Made by a program: the position numbers and the translations under genes
IMG/VR virus record: IMGVR_UViG_3300025082_000038
Coordinates: 1-32,987 of that record
Source of the DNA: a virus
Reading direction: 5' to 3' (one strand)
DNA: 32,987 nt
The notes under the pieces: model-generated
Told to the model about the DNA's origin: nothing
Databases searched by the model: none
The model's input: only the letters and a program-made list of their open reading frames with translations
Part shown: positions 14,138 to 20,593 of the stretch, in pieces
Numbering within the stretch: the stretch's first letter is position 1
Layout: each line of letters starts with the position of its first letter

Positions 14138-15492
14138 ATAAATTGAAAATCAAGTTCGACTACTGGCATAAAGGTGAGCATAAGTGCATCTGCATGATCT
14201 GGAGACTTTCCTGTCCTCTTTTTCAGGTCTTGCTTTGCTTCCATCTTGATCTGCCGATCAGATTGAATCTTATATTTATACCAACTCAGCTGTTGGATAA
14301 TGTCATTATTAACAACTTTCCCACTATTTTTCAACCAATCTCTCATATTCCACGATAATTCAGCCTTTCTATTCATAAACTTCTCACTATCCTCAGCCTT
14401 TGATCCTACTATGACAGGTGTAACATTTAGCTTCTTTTCCTTCAATCTATCAGACACTCCCTTGCCTATTCCTGTGTCATCAATGAATACATTTTCAGGC
14501 TTTATCTTATATTTCTCTACCAATGATTCCACCTCAGTAACATTCGTCATAATGTCAGATGATTGGTGTTCCATAACCACTTCTGCAAACGTATCTGACC
14601 GTAATACACCTACTGAATAATCACCTCCACCACCTACATCTATCCCCAATCTATATGGCCCTGAGTGTTCTATTTTGCCCTTCTGGATCATTTTCTCTGT
14701 TATTAGCTGTCTATACCCATCTTGATCAATATCATCCTCTGTAGGGAATTTGCACTCATAGAATACTTCGAACAATGGTTGTGATCTCATCTCCTCAATA
14801 AAGTCTTGAGTAAACCTTTCTTCCTTGATCGCTTGATGATAATCAATGAATATCTTGTTATATTTTTCCTCATACTCCCATGTATTATAGAAGTGATTCC
14901 TATAGAATGGATTACCAATCTCAAGCATAAAGTTCTCCTTATGCCCACCTAACATTCTCTTTACCGTTGCATATAGAACATCTCCAATTAAGGAACTCTC
15001 ATCTAGAATTACATTGGGACTACCAAAACCCATTGCTGCTTCTATGTTCTTCTTTGAGTTTCTTGCATCTACTGTAAGGATTGATACTTCTCCACCATTC
15101 TTAAAGGTTATTCTTTTTTTAGATGCTTCTTTCTTCAGACGTTCTTTTGATGCTGCAACATCAAGTTGCGTATAAAATACAGGATCATCAAAAATATGTT
15201 CTGTAATATAATTCATAACAATCCTAGCCTTTTTCTCACTAGGAGCTACTATAACCCATTTCTCATTGTTCAATCCCACGCAACACAATACTGCAAGAGC
15301 TACTGTTAAACTCTTCCCATACTGAGTGGGACAAATTATGATATTACGCTTATACTCCTTTGTTACTATCGCCTGGAATATCTGTAGTTGGCTCTTGCTC
15401 AATACCAATCTCTCCTTCTCCAATTCGAAGAGGGAAGCCAATCCCTCCACGTATTTGCTCGATAATTTCTTTATGTCGGTCGATTGCTTCAT
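14134..15492 (-). CDS. terL: Terminase large subunit
   Basis: ATPase and nuclease of the DNA-packaging motor, 452 aa as given. The Walker A-like motif is CPTQYGKS (residues 54-61) and Walker B is NVILDESSL. The nuclease domain shows LGIDVGGGGDYSV, NVFIDDTGIGKGVSDRL and SPDHADALM, supplying the acidic metal-binding residues. The ATG at 15492 would make it overlap the small-subunit gene by 143 bases and lacks a ribosome-binding site. A TTG at 15402 (residue 31) has AAGGAG at good spacing and would cut the overlap to 53 bases while keeping the whole ATPase domain, so the true start is uncertain. Confidence 0.93.
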   Translation of the reverse strand: MKQSTDIKKLSSKYVEGLASLFELEKERLVLSKSQLQIFQAIVTKEYKRNIIICPTQYGKSLTVALAVLCCVGLNNEKWVIVAPSEKKARIVMNYITEHIFDDPVFYTQLDVAASKERLKKEASKKRITFKNGGEVSILTVDARNSKKNIEAAMGFGSPNVILDESSLIGDVLYATVKRMLGGHKENFMLEIGNPFYRNHFYNTWEYEEKYNKIFIDYHQAIKEERFTQDFIEEMRSQPLFEVFYECKFPTEDDIDQDGYRQLITEKMIQKGKIEHSGPYRLGIDVGGGGDYSVGVLRSDTFAEVVMEHQSSDIMTNVTEVESLVEKYKIKPENVFIDDTGIGKGVSDRLKEKKLNVTPVIVGSKAEDSEKFMNRKAELSWNMRDWLKNSGKVVNNDIIQQLSWYKYKIQSDRQIKMEAKQDLKKRTGKSPDHADALMLTFMPVVELDFQFI

Positions 15493-15805
15493 CTACTTCA
15501 TCTGTCTTATAAAAACCAATCTCTTGCTTTGGCATTCCATCAACATAATTCATTATTAATTTTAATGCTTGACTATCTCCTTCACCGATTGCTTTTTGTA
15601 GCAATCGTCTAATAAATAAAAGTTTCCATTCCTCTTTTTGCCCCTCTGGTTTGTTTTCTAGCTCTTCTCTAAGCAATTCTGATAAAACTAAATTCTTTGG
15701 TCTACCCTTTGGATTTCCACTTATTCCAGGCATATATCTTCCTTTTTCATCCCTTCCTGTTTGTTCCTGATTATCACGTTCTATGTTTTTCTTCTCTTCA
15801 CTCAT
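15350..15805 (-). CDS. terS: Putative terminase small subunit (DUF5681-like)
   Basis: 151 aa. The N-terminal part contains GRYMPGISGNPKGRPKN, the signature of DUF5681 proteins found next to large terminases. The centre is helical (LSELLREELEN, LLQKAIGEGDSQALKLIMNYVDG). Position immediately upstream of the large subunit supports a DNA-recognition role in packaging. It is coupled to the methyltransferase gene by an ATGA overlap, and its 3' end overlaps the large-subunit gene in another frame. Confidence 0.8.
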   Translation of the reverse strand: MSEEKKNIERDNQEQTGRDEKGRYMPGISGNPKGRPKNLVLSELLREELENKPEGQKEEWKLLFIRRLLQKAIGEGDSQALKLIMNYVDGMPKQEIGFYKTDEVDEAIDRHKEIIEQIRGGIGFPLRIGEGEIGIEQEPTTDIPGDSNKGV

Positions 15806-16989
15806 ATTTTTTCTGCCTTACTCCCCGTATAATCTTCCCATCTTTTCACAATAACATCTATATATTTAGGGTCTAATTCCATCATATAACATTTTCGTCC
15901 TAACTTCTCTGCTGCTATGAGAGTTGTGCCAGTACCCCCGAACACATCTATTATTGACATTTTCAACTGCGTAAAATTCTTTATCACCCAGTCACATAAC
16001 GCTACAGGCATAGTAGCGTTATGTATCTTTGTATTTTTATTATCTTTCATTGCAGATGATGTTTCAATAAAATTTGCTACAGTGCCTCTAAACTCACTTG
16101 TATTTATTGATCTTTTGTTTTCTTTACCCAAAATCCATATCATCTCAATCTGACTATTCATTACGTTTGCAGCCATTGCAGGTGCAACCTGCGACTTTTT
16201 CCAAAATGCAACATCACACACATAGTTATTTACTTCTGCAAGATGCCGAATTATATCGTGCTTATTGTTTGCCAGCATCTGAATATTATTGAATACATAA
16301 CGACTATATTTAAGAGCGAGTAATACCCAATCCGTAAGAAACTGATCATAGTTTTCTATATTATCTCCAGACCCATCGTATTTGTCGTTTTTGTTTTTAT
16401 ATCCTAAATTATGACCCACGTTATACGGCGGACTTGTAAATGTTATATCAGCCTTCTGTCCATCCATTAACCGCTCAACATCCTCAACCTTTGTAGCATC
16501 ACCACAAAGCAATCTATGTTCTCCTAGCTTATATAAATCCCCTAACTTTGCTATTGGCTCTTTTGGTACTTCTGGCACTTCATCATCCTTTTCTTCTGCT
16601 GTAACCAATAAATCAAATTGTTTTGATAACTCATCTAAATCAAATCCCCAATCTGTTAATTCATCTAACTCAAAATTATCTGATAATGCTGCAAAATCCC
16701 ACTCTCCTATGTTCTGATTAAACCGTACGTTTAACTCCTTCTCCTCTTCCTTTGTTAAAGGTCTATCTGGAATCGATACCCGTACTGTCTCATATCCTAA
16801 CTCCTTCAATATCTTTATTCGTTGATGACCACCTATTATTGTCCCATCTGTATTAATTGCTATTTCCTGGGCCTGTCCAAATCTATCTAGGCTTGCTTGT
16901 AGAGCTTCCTTTTGTTTTTCCATCAATTGTCGTGGATTATATTCAGCAGGTACTAAATCATTAATACTGCGTGTTTCTGTCATCCACAT
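15802..16989 (-). CDS. ParB-like domain fused to DNA methyltransferase
   Basis: 395 aa from the ATG at 16989, which has GGTGAGG 8 bases upstream; an ATG at 17007 would add six residues. The first 90 residues are a ParB/Srx-like domain (LVPAEYNPRQ, IGGHQRIKIL). A middle linker follows, and then an amino-methyltransferase with catalytic TSPPYN before the SAM-binding DVFGGTGTTLIAAEKLGR. That motif order is the beta class, and SPPY occurs in N4-cytosine and N6-adenine enzymes. Such fusions are frequent beside phage terminases. Likely roles are protection of phage DNA from restriction or marking of packaging sites. Confidence 0.9.
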   Translation of the reverse strand: MWMTETRSINDLVPAEYNPRQLMEKQKEALQASLDRFGQAQEIAINTDGTIIGGHQRIKILKELGYETVRVSIPDRPLTKEEEKELNVRFNQNIGEWDFAALSDNFELDELTDWGFDLDELSKQFDLLVTAEEKDDEVPEVPKEPIAKLGDLYKLGEHRLLCGDATKVEDVERLMDGQKADITFTSPPYNVGHNLGYKNKNDKYDGSGDNIENYDQFLTDWVLLALKYSRYVFNNIQMLANNKHDIIRHLAEVNNYVCDVAFWKKSQVAPAMAANVMNSQIEMIWILGKENKRSINTSEFRGTVANFIETSSAMKDNKNTKIHNATMPVALCDWVIKNFTQLKMSIIDVFGGTGTTLIAAEKLGRKCYMMELDPKYIDVIVKRWEDYTGSKAEKI

Positions 16990-17008
16990 GATCTTTTCCT
17001 CACCCATC

Positions 17009-17113
17009 TTATTTGTTCGCCCACATAAAAAATAATAGTGCTAGAGCGATGCCTATTATAACTAAAAACCCTGCAAAAGAGTCCCATCCGCTTATAAATC
17101 CTTGACTTTCCAT
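17009..17113 (-). CDS. 34-aa single-span membrane peptide
   Basis: It begins MESQGFISGWDSF, followed by AGFLVIIGIALALLFFMW and a short polar end. It terminates close before the methyltransferase start on the same strand and reads divergently from the plus-strand gene at 17135, so its start codon lies within that gene's promoter region. Function unknown. Confidence 0.5.
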   Translation of the reverse strand: MESQGFISGWDSFAGFLVIIGIALALLFFMWANK

Positions 17114-17128
17114 ATTTTGCGCTATACT
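17102..17128 (+). promoter_or_regulatory. Sigma70-like promoter for a leaderless plus-strand gene
   Basis: TTGACT at 17102-17107 and TATACT at 17123-17128 are good -35 and -10 elements with a 15-base spacer, shorter than the usual 17. The ATG of the downstream gene begins 7 bases after the -10 box, where transcription would normally start, so the transcript would be leaderless. Confidence 0.5.
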
Positions 17129-17134
17129 AACAGT

Positions 17135-17422
17135 ATGGCAGATAAAGAACTAGAAAACCAGGTACAGAAAAATACAATTAGCCAAGTTAAGACAAATGAG
17201 TGCTTGCGTTCTATTGAACGATCTTTAAAAACTCTGCACGATATGCAAAAGGAACAACTAAAAAGATCAGATAAGCAATACGATAAGTTAGAAACTGAGG
17301 TTATCAAGAACACGAAGAACAGAATTGCTACCAAACCCATGACAGATATTGTCTACCGCGTTGTTGTCATTATTGTTTCCCTATTCCTTGGTGCTATCGC
17401 TGCTATGCTTTTGAAGGGTTAG
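17135..17422 (+). CDS. XhlA-like coiled-coil protein with C-terminal membrane anchor
   Basis: 95 aa. Residues 1-65 are charged and helical with heptad character (KELENQVQKNTISQVKTNECLRSIERSL, then KLETEVIKN). Residues about 75-93 are one membrane span (VYRVVVIIVSLFLGAIAAMLL). This layout matches XhlA-type phage proteins that accompany holins, although sequence identity cannot be checked. It is the only plus-strand gene in this part of the map and has its own promoter-like sequence. It overlaps the convergent 105-aa gene by 20 bases. An alternative start at 17102 lies inside the promoter and is rejected. Confidence 0.6.
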   Translation: MADKELENQVQKNTISQVKTNECLRSIERSLKTLHDMQKEQLKRSDKQYDKLETEVIKNTKNRIATKPMTDIVYRVVVIIVSLFLGAIAAMLLKG

Positions 17423-17720
17423 CAAACTCAGCATATCTATCTTCTTGTAACTCTTTTCTATATTCAGGGGTAGAGTCTAACTCAGGTCTTTCTTCTTTTA
17501 GCTTCCTAATCCTTCTGTCCAAGTTCCAAGGCTTAATTGGAAGGCTCTCCCAATGCTGTATGTCTGGGATACCATCCTCTCCCAAACAACCTAACTCTCT
17601 GTATACATACCAAACAAGCCGCATGTTGCTTTTCACATCACGTGCCTCTGGATACCGTTCAAGGTAGTCGGTGATTATTTGGCCAGCCCTCTTGTTTATG
17701 TTCATTCTATTTAGTTTCAT
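17403..17720 (-). CDS. Hypothetical protein, 105 aa
   Basis: No family recognised. It is a charged protein with helical segments (KRAGQIITDYLERYPEARDV, RLVWYVYREL, RRIRKLKEERPELDS) and a middle section GEDGIPDIQHWESLPIKPW. The last part recalls small phage proteins with helix-turn-helix-like ends, but no motif is decisive. A second ATG five codons in (17705) is an alternative start. Its 3' end overlaps the convergent plus-strand gene. Confidence 0.65.
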   Translation of the reverse strand: MKLNRMNINKRAGQIITDYLERYPEARDVKSNMRLVWYVYRELGCLGEDGIPDIQHWESLPIKPWNLDRRIRKLKEERPELDSTPEYRKELQEDRYAEFANPSKA

Positions 17721-17744
17721 AATGATTATTTTTTACCAGTTGTT

Positions 17745-17825
17745 CTAGTCTTGTTTGTATGTCCATGTAGCGTTTTTTATTTCAGCAATGAGTTCATTTT
17801 TTGTCATCTCGTCAGGTTTTTTCAT
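17745..17825 (-). CDS. Possible 26-aa peptide
   Basis: MKKPDEMTKNELIAEIKNAT and a few more residues, in the gap between the 105-aa and zinc-finger genes. It resembles the start of small helical phage proteins. There is no ribosome-binding site, and nothing else supports it beyond an open frame and position. Confidence 0.25.
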   Translation of the reverse strand: MKKPDEMTKNELIAEIKNATWTYKQD

Positions 17826-17846
17826 ACTACTGTGTTTTTGCTTTTT

Positions 17847-18071
17847 TCATAAACCTTTTATACATTTTTCTGAGCAATACCATATATCTGTTTCTGTATC
17901 TTGAATAATTGCTGTATCACAAGTACGCGTTGTATATGCTAATTGTTCTGCATCATCCCAATATGCAAGAGTTTCACCACAATTCTCACAATCAAGAGTA
18001 TTGTCACAATCATGCCTATCATAATCAGAGTCGTACTTCATTTCACAATTTGTGCATCGGTTCATACTCAT
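17847..18071 (-). CDS. Small zinc-binding protein, 74 aa
   Basis: Three Cys pairs or near pairs are visible: RCTNCEMKYDSDYDRHDC, LDCENCGETLAYW and WYCSEKC, suggesting two small zinc knuckles. Proteins of this kind are common in phage early regions and usually bind nucleic acid or host proteins. An ATG two codons downstream is an alternative start. It overlaps the preceding gene by 4 bases (ATGA). No specific function can be assigned. Confidence 0.65.
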   Translation of the reverse strand: MSMNRCTNCEMKYDSDYDRHDCDNTLDCENCGETLAYWDDAEQLAYTTRTCDTAIIQDTETDIWYCSEKCIKGL

Positions 18072-18253
18072 ATCTCCTTAGTTAAATTATAAATCTGTCT
18101 TAAATACCCTTTGAACGCCATTGCATTAATACTTCCTCTCTTACTTAATTCCATCGCTACAGGAGCCCAGAATAAATTAAACTCATCTTGTGCATCATCA
18201 AATACTCTTATCTTTTCTTCCCGTTCTAATTCTTCCCAGTTAATATCTTTCAT
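18068..18253 (-). CDS. Hypothetical protein, 61 aa
   Basis: An acidic N-terminal helix (MKDINWEELEREEKIRVFDDA) is followed by a short helical C-terminal part. No family recognised. It follows the 31-aa gene after three bases and overlaps the zinc-binding gene, so it belongs to the leftward early operon. Confidence 0.55.
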   Translation of the reverse strand: MKDINWEELEREEKIRVFDDAQDEFNLFWAPVAMELSKRGSINAMAFKGYLRQIYNLTKEI

Positions 18254-18256
18254 CGT

Positions 18257-18352
18257 CTAATACTCTTCAGTAATCCTTTTGTTTATACTTCGATGATTTT
18301 TAAGTCTCTTTTTTAATAAGCGCCTATCCCAATACCGTTCAAATATTCTCAT
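18257..18352 (-). CDS. Very basic 31-aa peptide
   Basis: MRIFERYWDRRLLKKRLKNH and a further eleven residues, rich in Arg and Lys. Its stop codon lies three bases before the start of the 61-aa gene, and a purine-rich AAAGAG precedes the ATG closely. It could be an RNA-binding peptide, but composition alone is weak evidence. Confidence 0.4.
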   Translation of the reverse strand: MRIFERYWDRRLLKKRLKNHRSINKRITEEY

Positions 18353-18404
18353 ATCTCTTTGGTTAGTGTCCTTACTTGTAATATTTTACGACTCTTATAC
18401 CCCC

Positions 18405-18617
18405 ACCCCTATTGAGCTAGCTTCTCACAGGCAGAGGCTTTAAAAAAGAAAAGCCTTCTGTGAGCCCTCACTGTTACGGTCCTTATCTTGGCGTCCGTAG
18501 GCAGAGGTGTGCCTGAGCTACCTTATCAATTACCTAGTAGTCTCTTATTTAATCTCCATTAGACTAGTGTTCGGAGCGCATGATTATACTGATGACGGGT
18601 CAGTTCAGCTTGATAGC
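18405..18617. other. Gene-free, hairpin-rich segment next to the candidate RNA
   Basis: No ORF is credible here. The strongest element is a two-part hairpin at 18424-18464: CTCACAG pairs with CTGTGAG, and inside it AGGCTTT pairs with AAAGCCT around an A-rich loop. Others are AGGCA/TGCCT (18499-18514), ACGG/CCGT (18476-18498), AGTCT/AGACT (18540-18565) and ACTGA/TCAGT (18588-18604). The 9-base sequence AGGCAGAGG occurs twice in direct orientation, 70 bases apart. The GC content of sampled lines is near 50%, above the surrounding genes. It may be part of a longer structured RNA or a replication or packaging site. Confidence 0.45.
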
Positions 18618-18767
18618 TGGAAAGACAAATAGAGCGTATTGATTCGAACAAATACTTTAAGCAGGCCTGCGGAATAGTGTCGCCACTTATGAGGTCCAAT
18701 CCGCTACGAGAGCGGCGTTACTTAGCTTTTCGCTCAAAGTCCTCTGCTTACTCAATTTGTCTTTTCA
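18618..18767 (+). ncRNA. Candidate structured RNA with closing helix
   Basis: Bases 18618-18634 pair with 18751-18767 (a core of AAAGACAAAT with ATTTGTCTTT plus GAG with CTC across one mismatch), closing a 150-base domain. Inside, 18658-18665 pairs with 18743-18750 (TAAGCAG with CTGCTTA), and hairpins sit at 18636-18655 (GTATT/AATAC), 18674-18690 (AGTG-UCGC-CACT core) and 18701-18715 (CCGCT/AGCGG). Both long helices contain a G-U pair only if the plus strand is the RNA, which favours that orientation. There is no ORF. It matches no RNA family I recognise; a tRNA or tmRNA reading fails. The 3' arm overlaps the stop codon of the convergent minus-strand gene. Confidence 0.5.
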
Positions 18768-19013
18768 ACGATCAAGATTACTTAATTGATCTGTAAAATA
18801 AATCAGACTCTTTTTGAATTGCCGTTTAATATACCCACTACCCCTTTTAGGCTCGCCTTTCGTATAGGCTTCTACTACATACTTAAATAATATGTCTGCA
18901 TCAGTAAGTGCAACATCATCTTCTAGGGCTTTAACAAAACCAAGTCCCGCACGGCATACAAAATCAGGATGTGATTTAATTTCCTTGATCTTTTCTTGCT
19001 GTTGTTTGTTCAT
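18765..19013 (-). CDS. Hypothetical early protein, 82 aa
   Basis: Starting at the ATG at 19013 (MNKQQQEKIKEIKSHPDFVC); a TTG five codons upstream is less likely. No family recognised. It is helical and charged, with segments ALEDDVALTDADILFKYVVEAYTKGEPKRG and a basic C-terminal RQFKKSL. It is the first gene of the leftward early region and lies directly behind a terminator-like switch, so its expression is probably controlled by premature termination. Confidence 0.6.
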   Translation of the reverse strand: MNKQQQEKIKEIKSHPDFVCRAGLGFVKALEDDVALTDADILFKYVVEAYTKGEPKRGSGYIKRQFKKSLIYFTDQLSNLDR

Positions 19014-19030
19014 AGTTGTTTCAAACAAAA

Positions 19031-19091
19031 AGTGCTACAGGCCTCAGGAAGGTGTAGCACTCTGTGTTCATTCCCATTGGTTCCTGAGGCC
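19031..19091 (-). promoter_or_regulatory. Attenuator-like terminator/antiterminator pair
   Basis: In minus-strand RNA the order is A (GGCCTCAGGAA), 19 bases, B (AGTGCTACA), 2 bases, A' (TTCCTGAGGCC), B' (TGTAGCACT), then TTTTGTTTG. B with B' is a nine-pair terminator stem followed by a U-run. A with A' is an eleven-pair stem, and A' forms the terminator loop. No bases separate A' from B', so both stems cannot easily coexist and the two are probably alternative folds. The element sits immediately before the ATG at 19013. Confidence 0.65.
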
Positions 19092-19208
19092 AAATGATTA
19101 TGTATAGAAGATAACACAGTCTTTGAATAGGGACAAGAGGAGGTGTGGAGAACTCTGAAAACCCTTGTGGAACAGCACCCCTTTTGATGAAATCCATGTC
19201 ACACTTAG

Positions 19209-19233
19209 CACACTGGTACTCCAAACCAGTGTG
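19209..19233. promoter_or_regulatory. Operator-like inverted repeat
   Basis: CACACTGGT and ACCAGTGTG form a perfect nine-base inverted repeat around a seven-base centre, 25 bases overall. The size and symmetry suit a dimeric repressor or activator, and its position between divergent early genes fits. It could also be a hairpin in the leftward leader transcript. Confidence 0.45.
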
Positions 19234-19367
19234 TCTATGCGAATTGTTGTAAGTAACTAACTAACTTAGTAACGTATTTGAACGAGTCCACAAGGGATTT
19301 CAAAGTTCTTATAATTATAAAAACATTCTTTATAATTACTTTATATTTATTATACGCCTATAAAGAA

Positions 19368-19403
19368 AAACCCCGCAAGCGTCGGAGGACTCTCACGGGG
19401 TTT
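19368..19403 (-). terminator. Leftward intrinsic terminator in the divergent region
   Basis: AAACCCCG pairs with CGGGGTTT around a 20-base loop. On the minus strand the GGGG arm is followed by TTTTTCTTTA, a good U-run; on the plus strand only TTTCTC follows, so any rightward termination should be weak. It would block leftward transcription arising to its right and insulate the two divergent early units. Confidence 0.75.
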
Positions 19404-19431
19404 CTCAGAGGGATTCTAGTATACTATGCTT

Positions 19432-19498
19432 GGGAGGAATAAGTCAATGTAACCTTCAAAGGCTTTTGCAAGGTTGAGCCTTCCCTAAATCAACCTTG
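19432..19498 (+). promoter_or_regulatory. Leader with AUG-UAA start-stop and three-arm RNA switch
   Basis: GGGAGG at 19432-19437 is a strong ribosome-binding site, 9 bases before an ATG (19447) that is followed at once by TAA (19450). Immediately after come three arms: AACCTT (19451-19456), AAGGTT (19470-19475) and AACCTT (19492-19497). The middle arm can pair with the first (extended by CAAA/TTTG) or with the third (nine pairs, CAAGGTTGA with TCAACCTTG). A ribosome parked on the start-stop would cover the first arm and favour the second fold. A TATACT hexamer at 19420 could be a -10 box but has no matching -35. Confidence 0.45.
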
Positions 19499-19636
19499 TC
19501 CACTTTACATAACTACTACTAGATACCCCCCTATTTATAGGGTATATATAGTTTATCCCCGCCCCCCTACTTTACAAGAATACAATATTCATGTATGCTT
19601 ACTACAAGAAGAATAATAAATTAATTCTCAGAGGGT

Positions 19637-19960
19637 ATGGGACTAAACAAAAGGACAGTAAAAAAGTTCGACAACGAGGTTCACAAATTAAAAAAAAGTT
19701 GTGCCAAACTTCGTCAAATGAACCTTGCTTTATCCACAGCACAAATACAGCGGATAAAAGACTGCGAGCACGACATGGTATACAGAGAAATCCCCTATCA
19801 CCCGACAGACGAAATGATTGGTATCAATCTTTGCACTGCGTGTAAGGCAGACGAACATAGAATTATGCAGATAGATATAGAAGGGTGGGAAGAAGAACTT
19901 AAACAATGGCCGTCACTTGATTCCTACTTTGGTGCTGATACAGAAGCAGAGATGATATGA
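19637..19960 (+). CDS. Hypothetical early protein, 107 aa
   Basis: First sizeable gene of the rightward operon. Residues 1-45 are basic and helical (KRTVKKFDNEVHKLKKSCAKLRQ). The middle has CEHDMVY and LCTACKADEH, suggesting a small metal site with His and Cys ligands, and the end is acidic (EGWEEELKQWPSLDSYFGADTEAEM). No family recognised. A purine-rich AGAGGG lies directly before the ATG but too close to be an ideal ribosome-binding site. An overlapping ORF starting at 19591 in another frame is judged a shadow. Confidence 0.65.
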   Translation: MGLNKRTVKKFDNEVHKLKKSCAKLRQMNLALSTAQIQRIKDCEHDMVYREIPYHPTDEMIGINLCTACKADEHRIMQIDIEGWEEELKQWPSLDSYFGADTEAEMI

Positions 19961-20028
19961 AATATATACTATTCACAATCACAATTCTAATCATTGGTAA
20001 TTATTTATTTCCAATAGCAACCATTTAA
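19957..20028 (+). CDS. 23-aa hydrophobic peptide
   Basis: MKYILFTITILIIGNYLFPI and three more residues, nearly all hydrophobic. The ATG overlaps the preceding stop codon (ATGA) and the next gene starts 4 bases later. The tight coupling is the main evidence for translation. Confidence 0.4.
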   Translation: MKYILFTITILIIGNYLFPIATI

Positions 20029-20032
20029 AGAT

Positions 20033-20593
20033 ATGAAACAAGAATACGTAGTTAATCTCAAAGGTAAGAACTATCCTACATATCCAGGAGTCCTTGATGC
20101 AGCACATGAGAAAGGATTAACCAGCATTGAAACACAGTTGATCCAAGCTCCCACCAAAGAGAACGAAGCAGTTGCAATCGTAAAGGCTACAGTTACTATG
20201 GGGGATAAAACATTTGTAGATTATGGTGACGCGTCTCCTCGTAATGTAAACAGCTTTATTGCTACAGCATTGATCCGTATGGCGTCTACTAGAGCCAAAG
20301 GCAGAGCACTTAGAGACGCAATCAATGTTGGTGAAACAATGCTTGAAGAACTACCAAACACTGCACAGACTTCCCCCCAACAAACAGCTCCCCCACCACA
20401 GCCAGAAGAAGAGTTCATCGAATCACTTGAAGAAGATCAGCCGACCCTAGACAAAAATCATCTATGCCCCACTTGTAAAGGTCCTATGTGGGACAATAGA
20501 AAAGATAAGCGTAATCCAAAAGCACCTGACTATAAGTGTAAAGACAATGACTGCAAAGATGATAAAGGTTATGTCACAGGTTTATGGCGATGA
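20033..20593 (+). CDS. Putative recombination/annealing protein with C-terminal zinc ribbon
   Basis: 186 aa. The N-terminal 110 residues carry VAIVKATVTMGDKTFVDYGDASPRNVNSFIATALIRMASTRAKGRALRDAINVG, a pattern I associate with phage Rad52-like or single-strand-annealing proteins (GDASPxN then MAxTRAxxRALRDA). A Pro/Gln linker follows, then a zinc ribbon (LCPTCKGPMW and YKCKDNDC). Likely role is DNA annealing or recombination-dependent replication, important because no polymerase or helicase is encoded. The family assignment is from motif memory, not a search. Confidence 0.65.
   Translation: MKQEYVVNLKGKNYPTYPGVLDAAHEKGLTSIETQLIQAPTKENEAVAIVKATVTMGDKTFVDYGDASPRNVNSFIATALIRMASTRAKGRALRDAINVGETMLEELPNTAQTSPQQTAPPPQPEEEFIESLEEDQPTLDKNHLCPTCKGPMWDNRKDKRNPKAPDYKCKDNDCKDDKGYVTGLWR

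Larger units (their letters stand above)
19014..19636. other. Divergent control region (about 620 bp without a convincing gene)
   Basis: The gap between leftward and rightward early genes holds a terminator/antiterminator-like pair (19031-19091), a 9-7-9 inverted repeat (19209-19233), an imperfect repeat GTAACTAA/TTAGTAAC (19253-19273), an A/T-rich stretch with several TATAAT-like hexamers (19305-19350), a strong leftward terminator (19368-19403), a plus-strand leader switch (19432-19498) and a short ATACCC/GGGTAT hairpin (19523-19545). Promoters are surely here, but no -35/-10 pair is clean enough to place. It may also contain the replication origin. Confidence 0.6.

Noticed and set aside
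18636-18655. T-loop-like TTCGAA sequence suggesting a tRNA or tmRNA
   Set aside because: No acceptor stem, D-arm, anticodon arm or tag-peptide reading frame can be built around it on either strand.
19021-19224. Minus-strand ORF of 67 aa with a CxxC start across the attenuator
   Set aside because: It begins with TTG, has no ribosome-binding site and its C-terminal part is made of the inverted repeats themselves. It could be a leader peptide, but the sequence does not support it.
19591-19845. Plus-strand ORF of 84 aa overlapping the 107-aa gene
   Set aside because: Composition is irregular, and the 107-aa frame has Cys/His motifs and a coupled downstream gene, so this is taken as the shadow.
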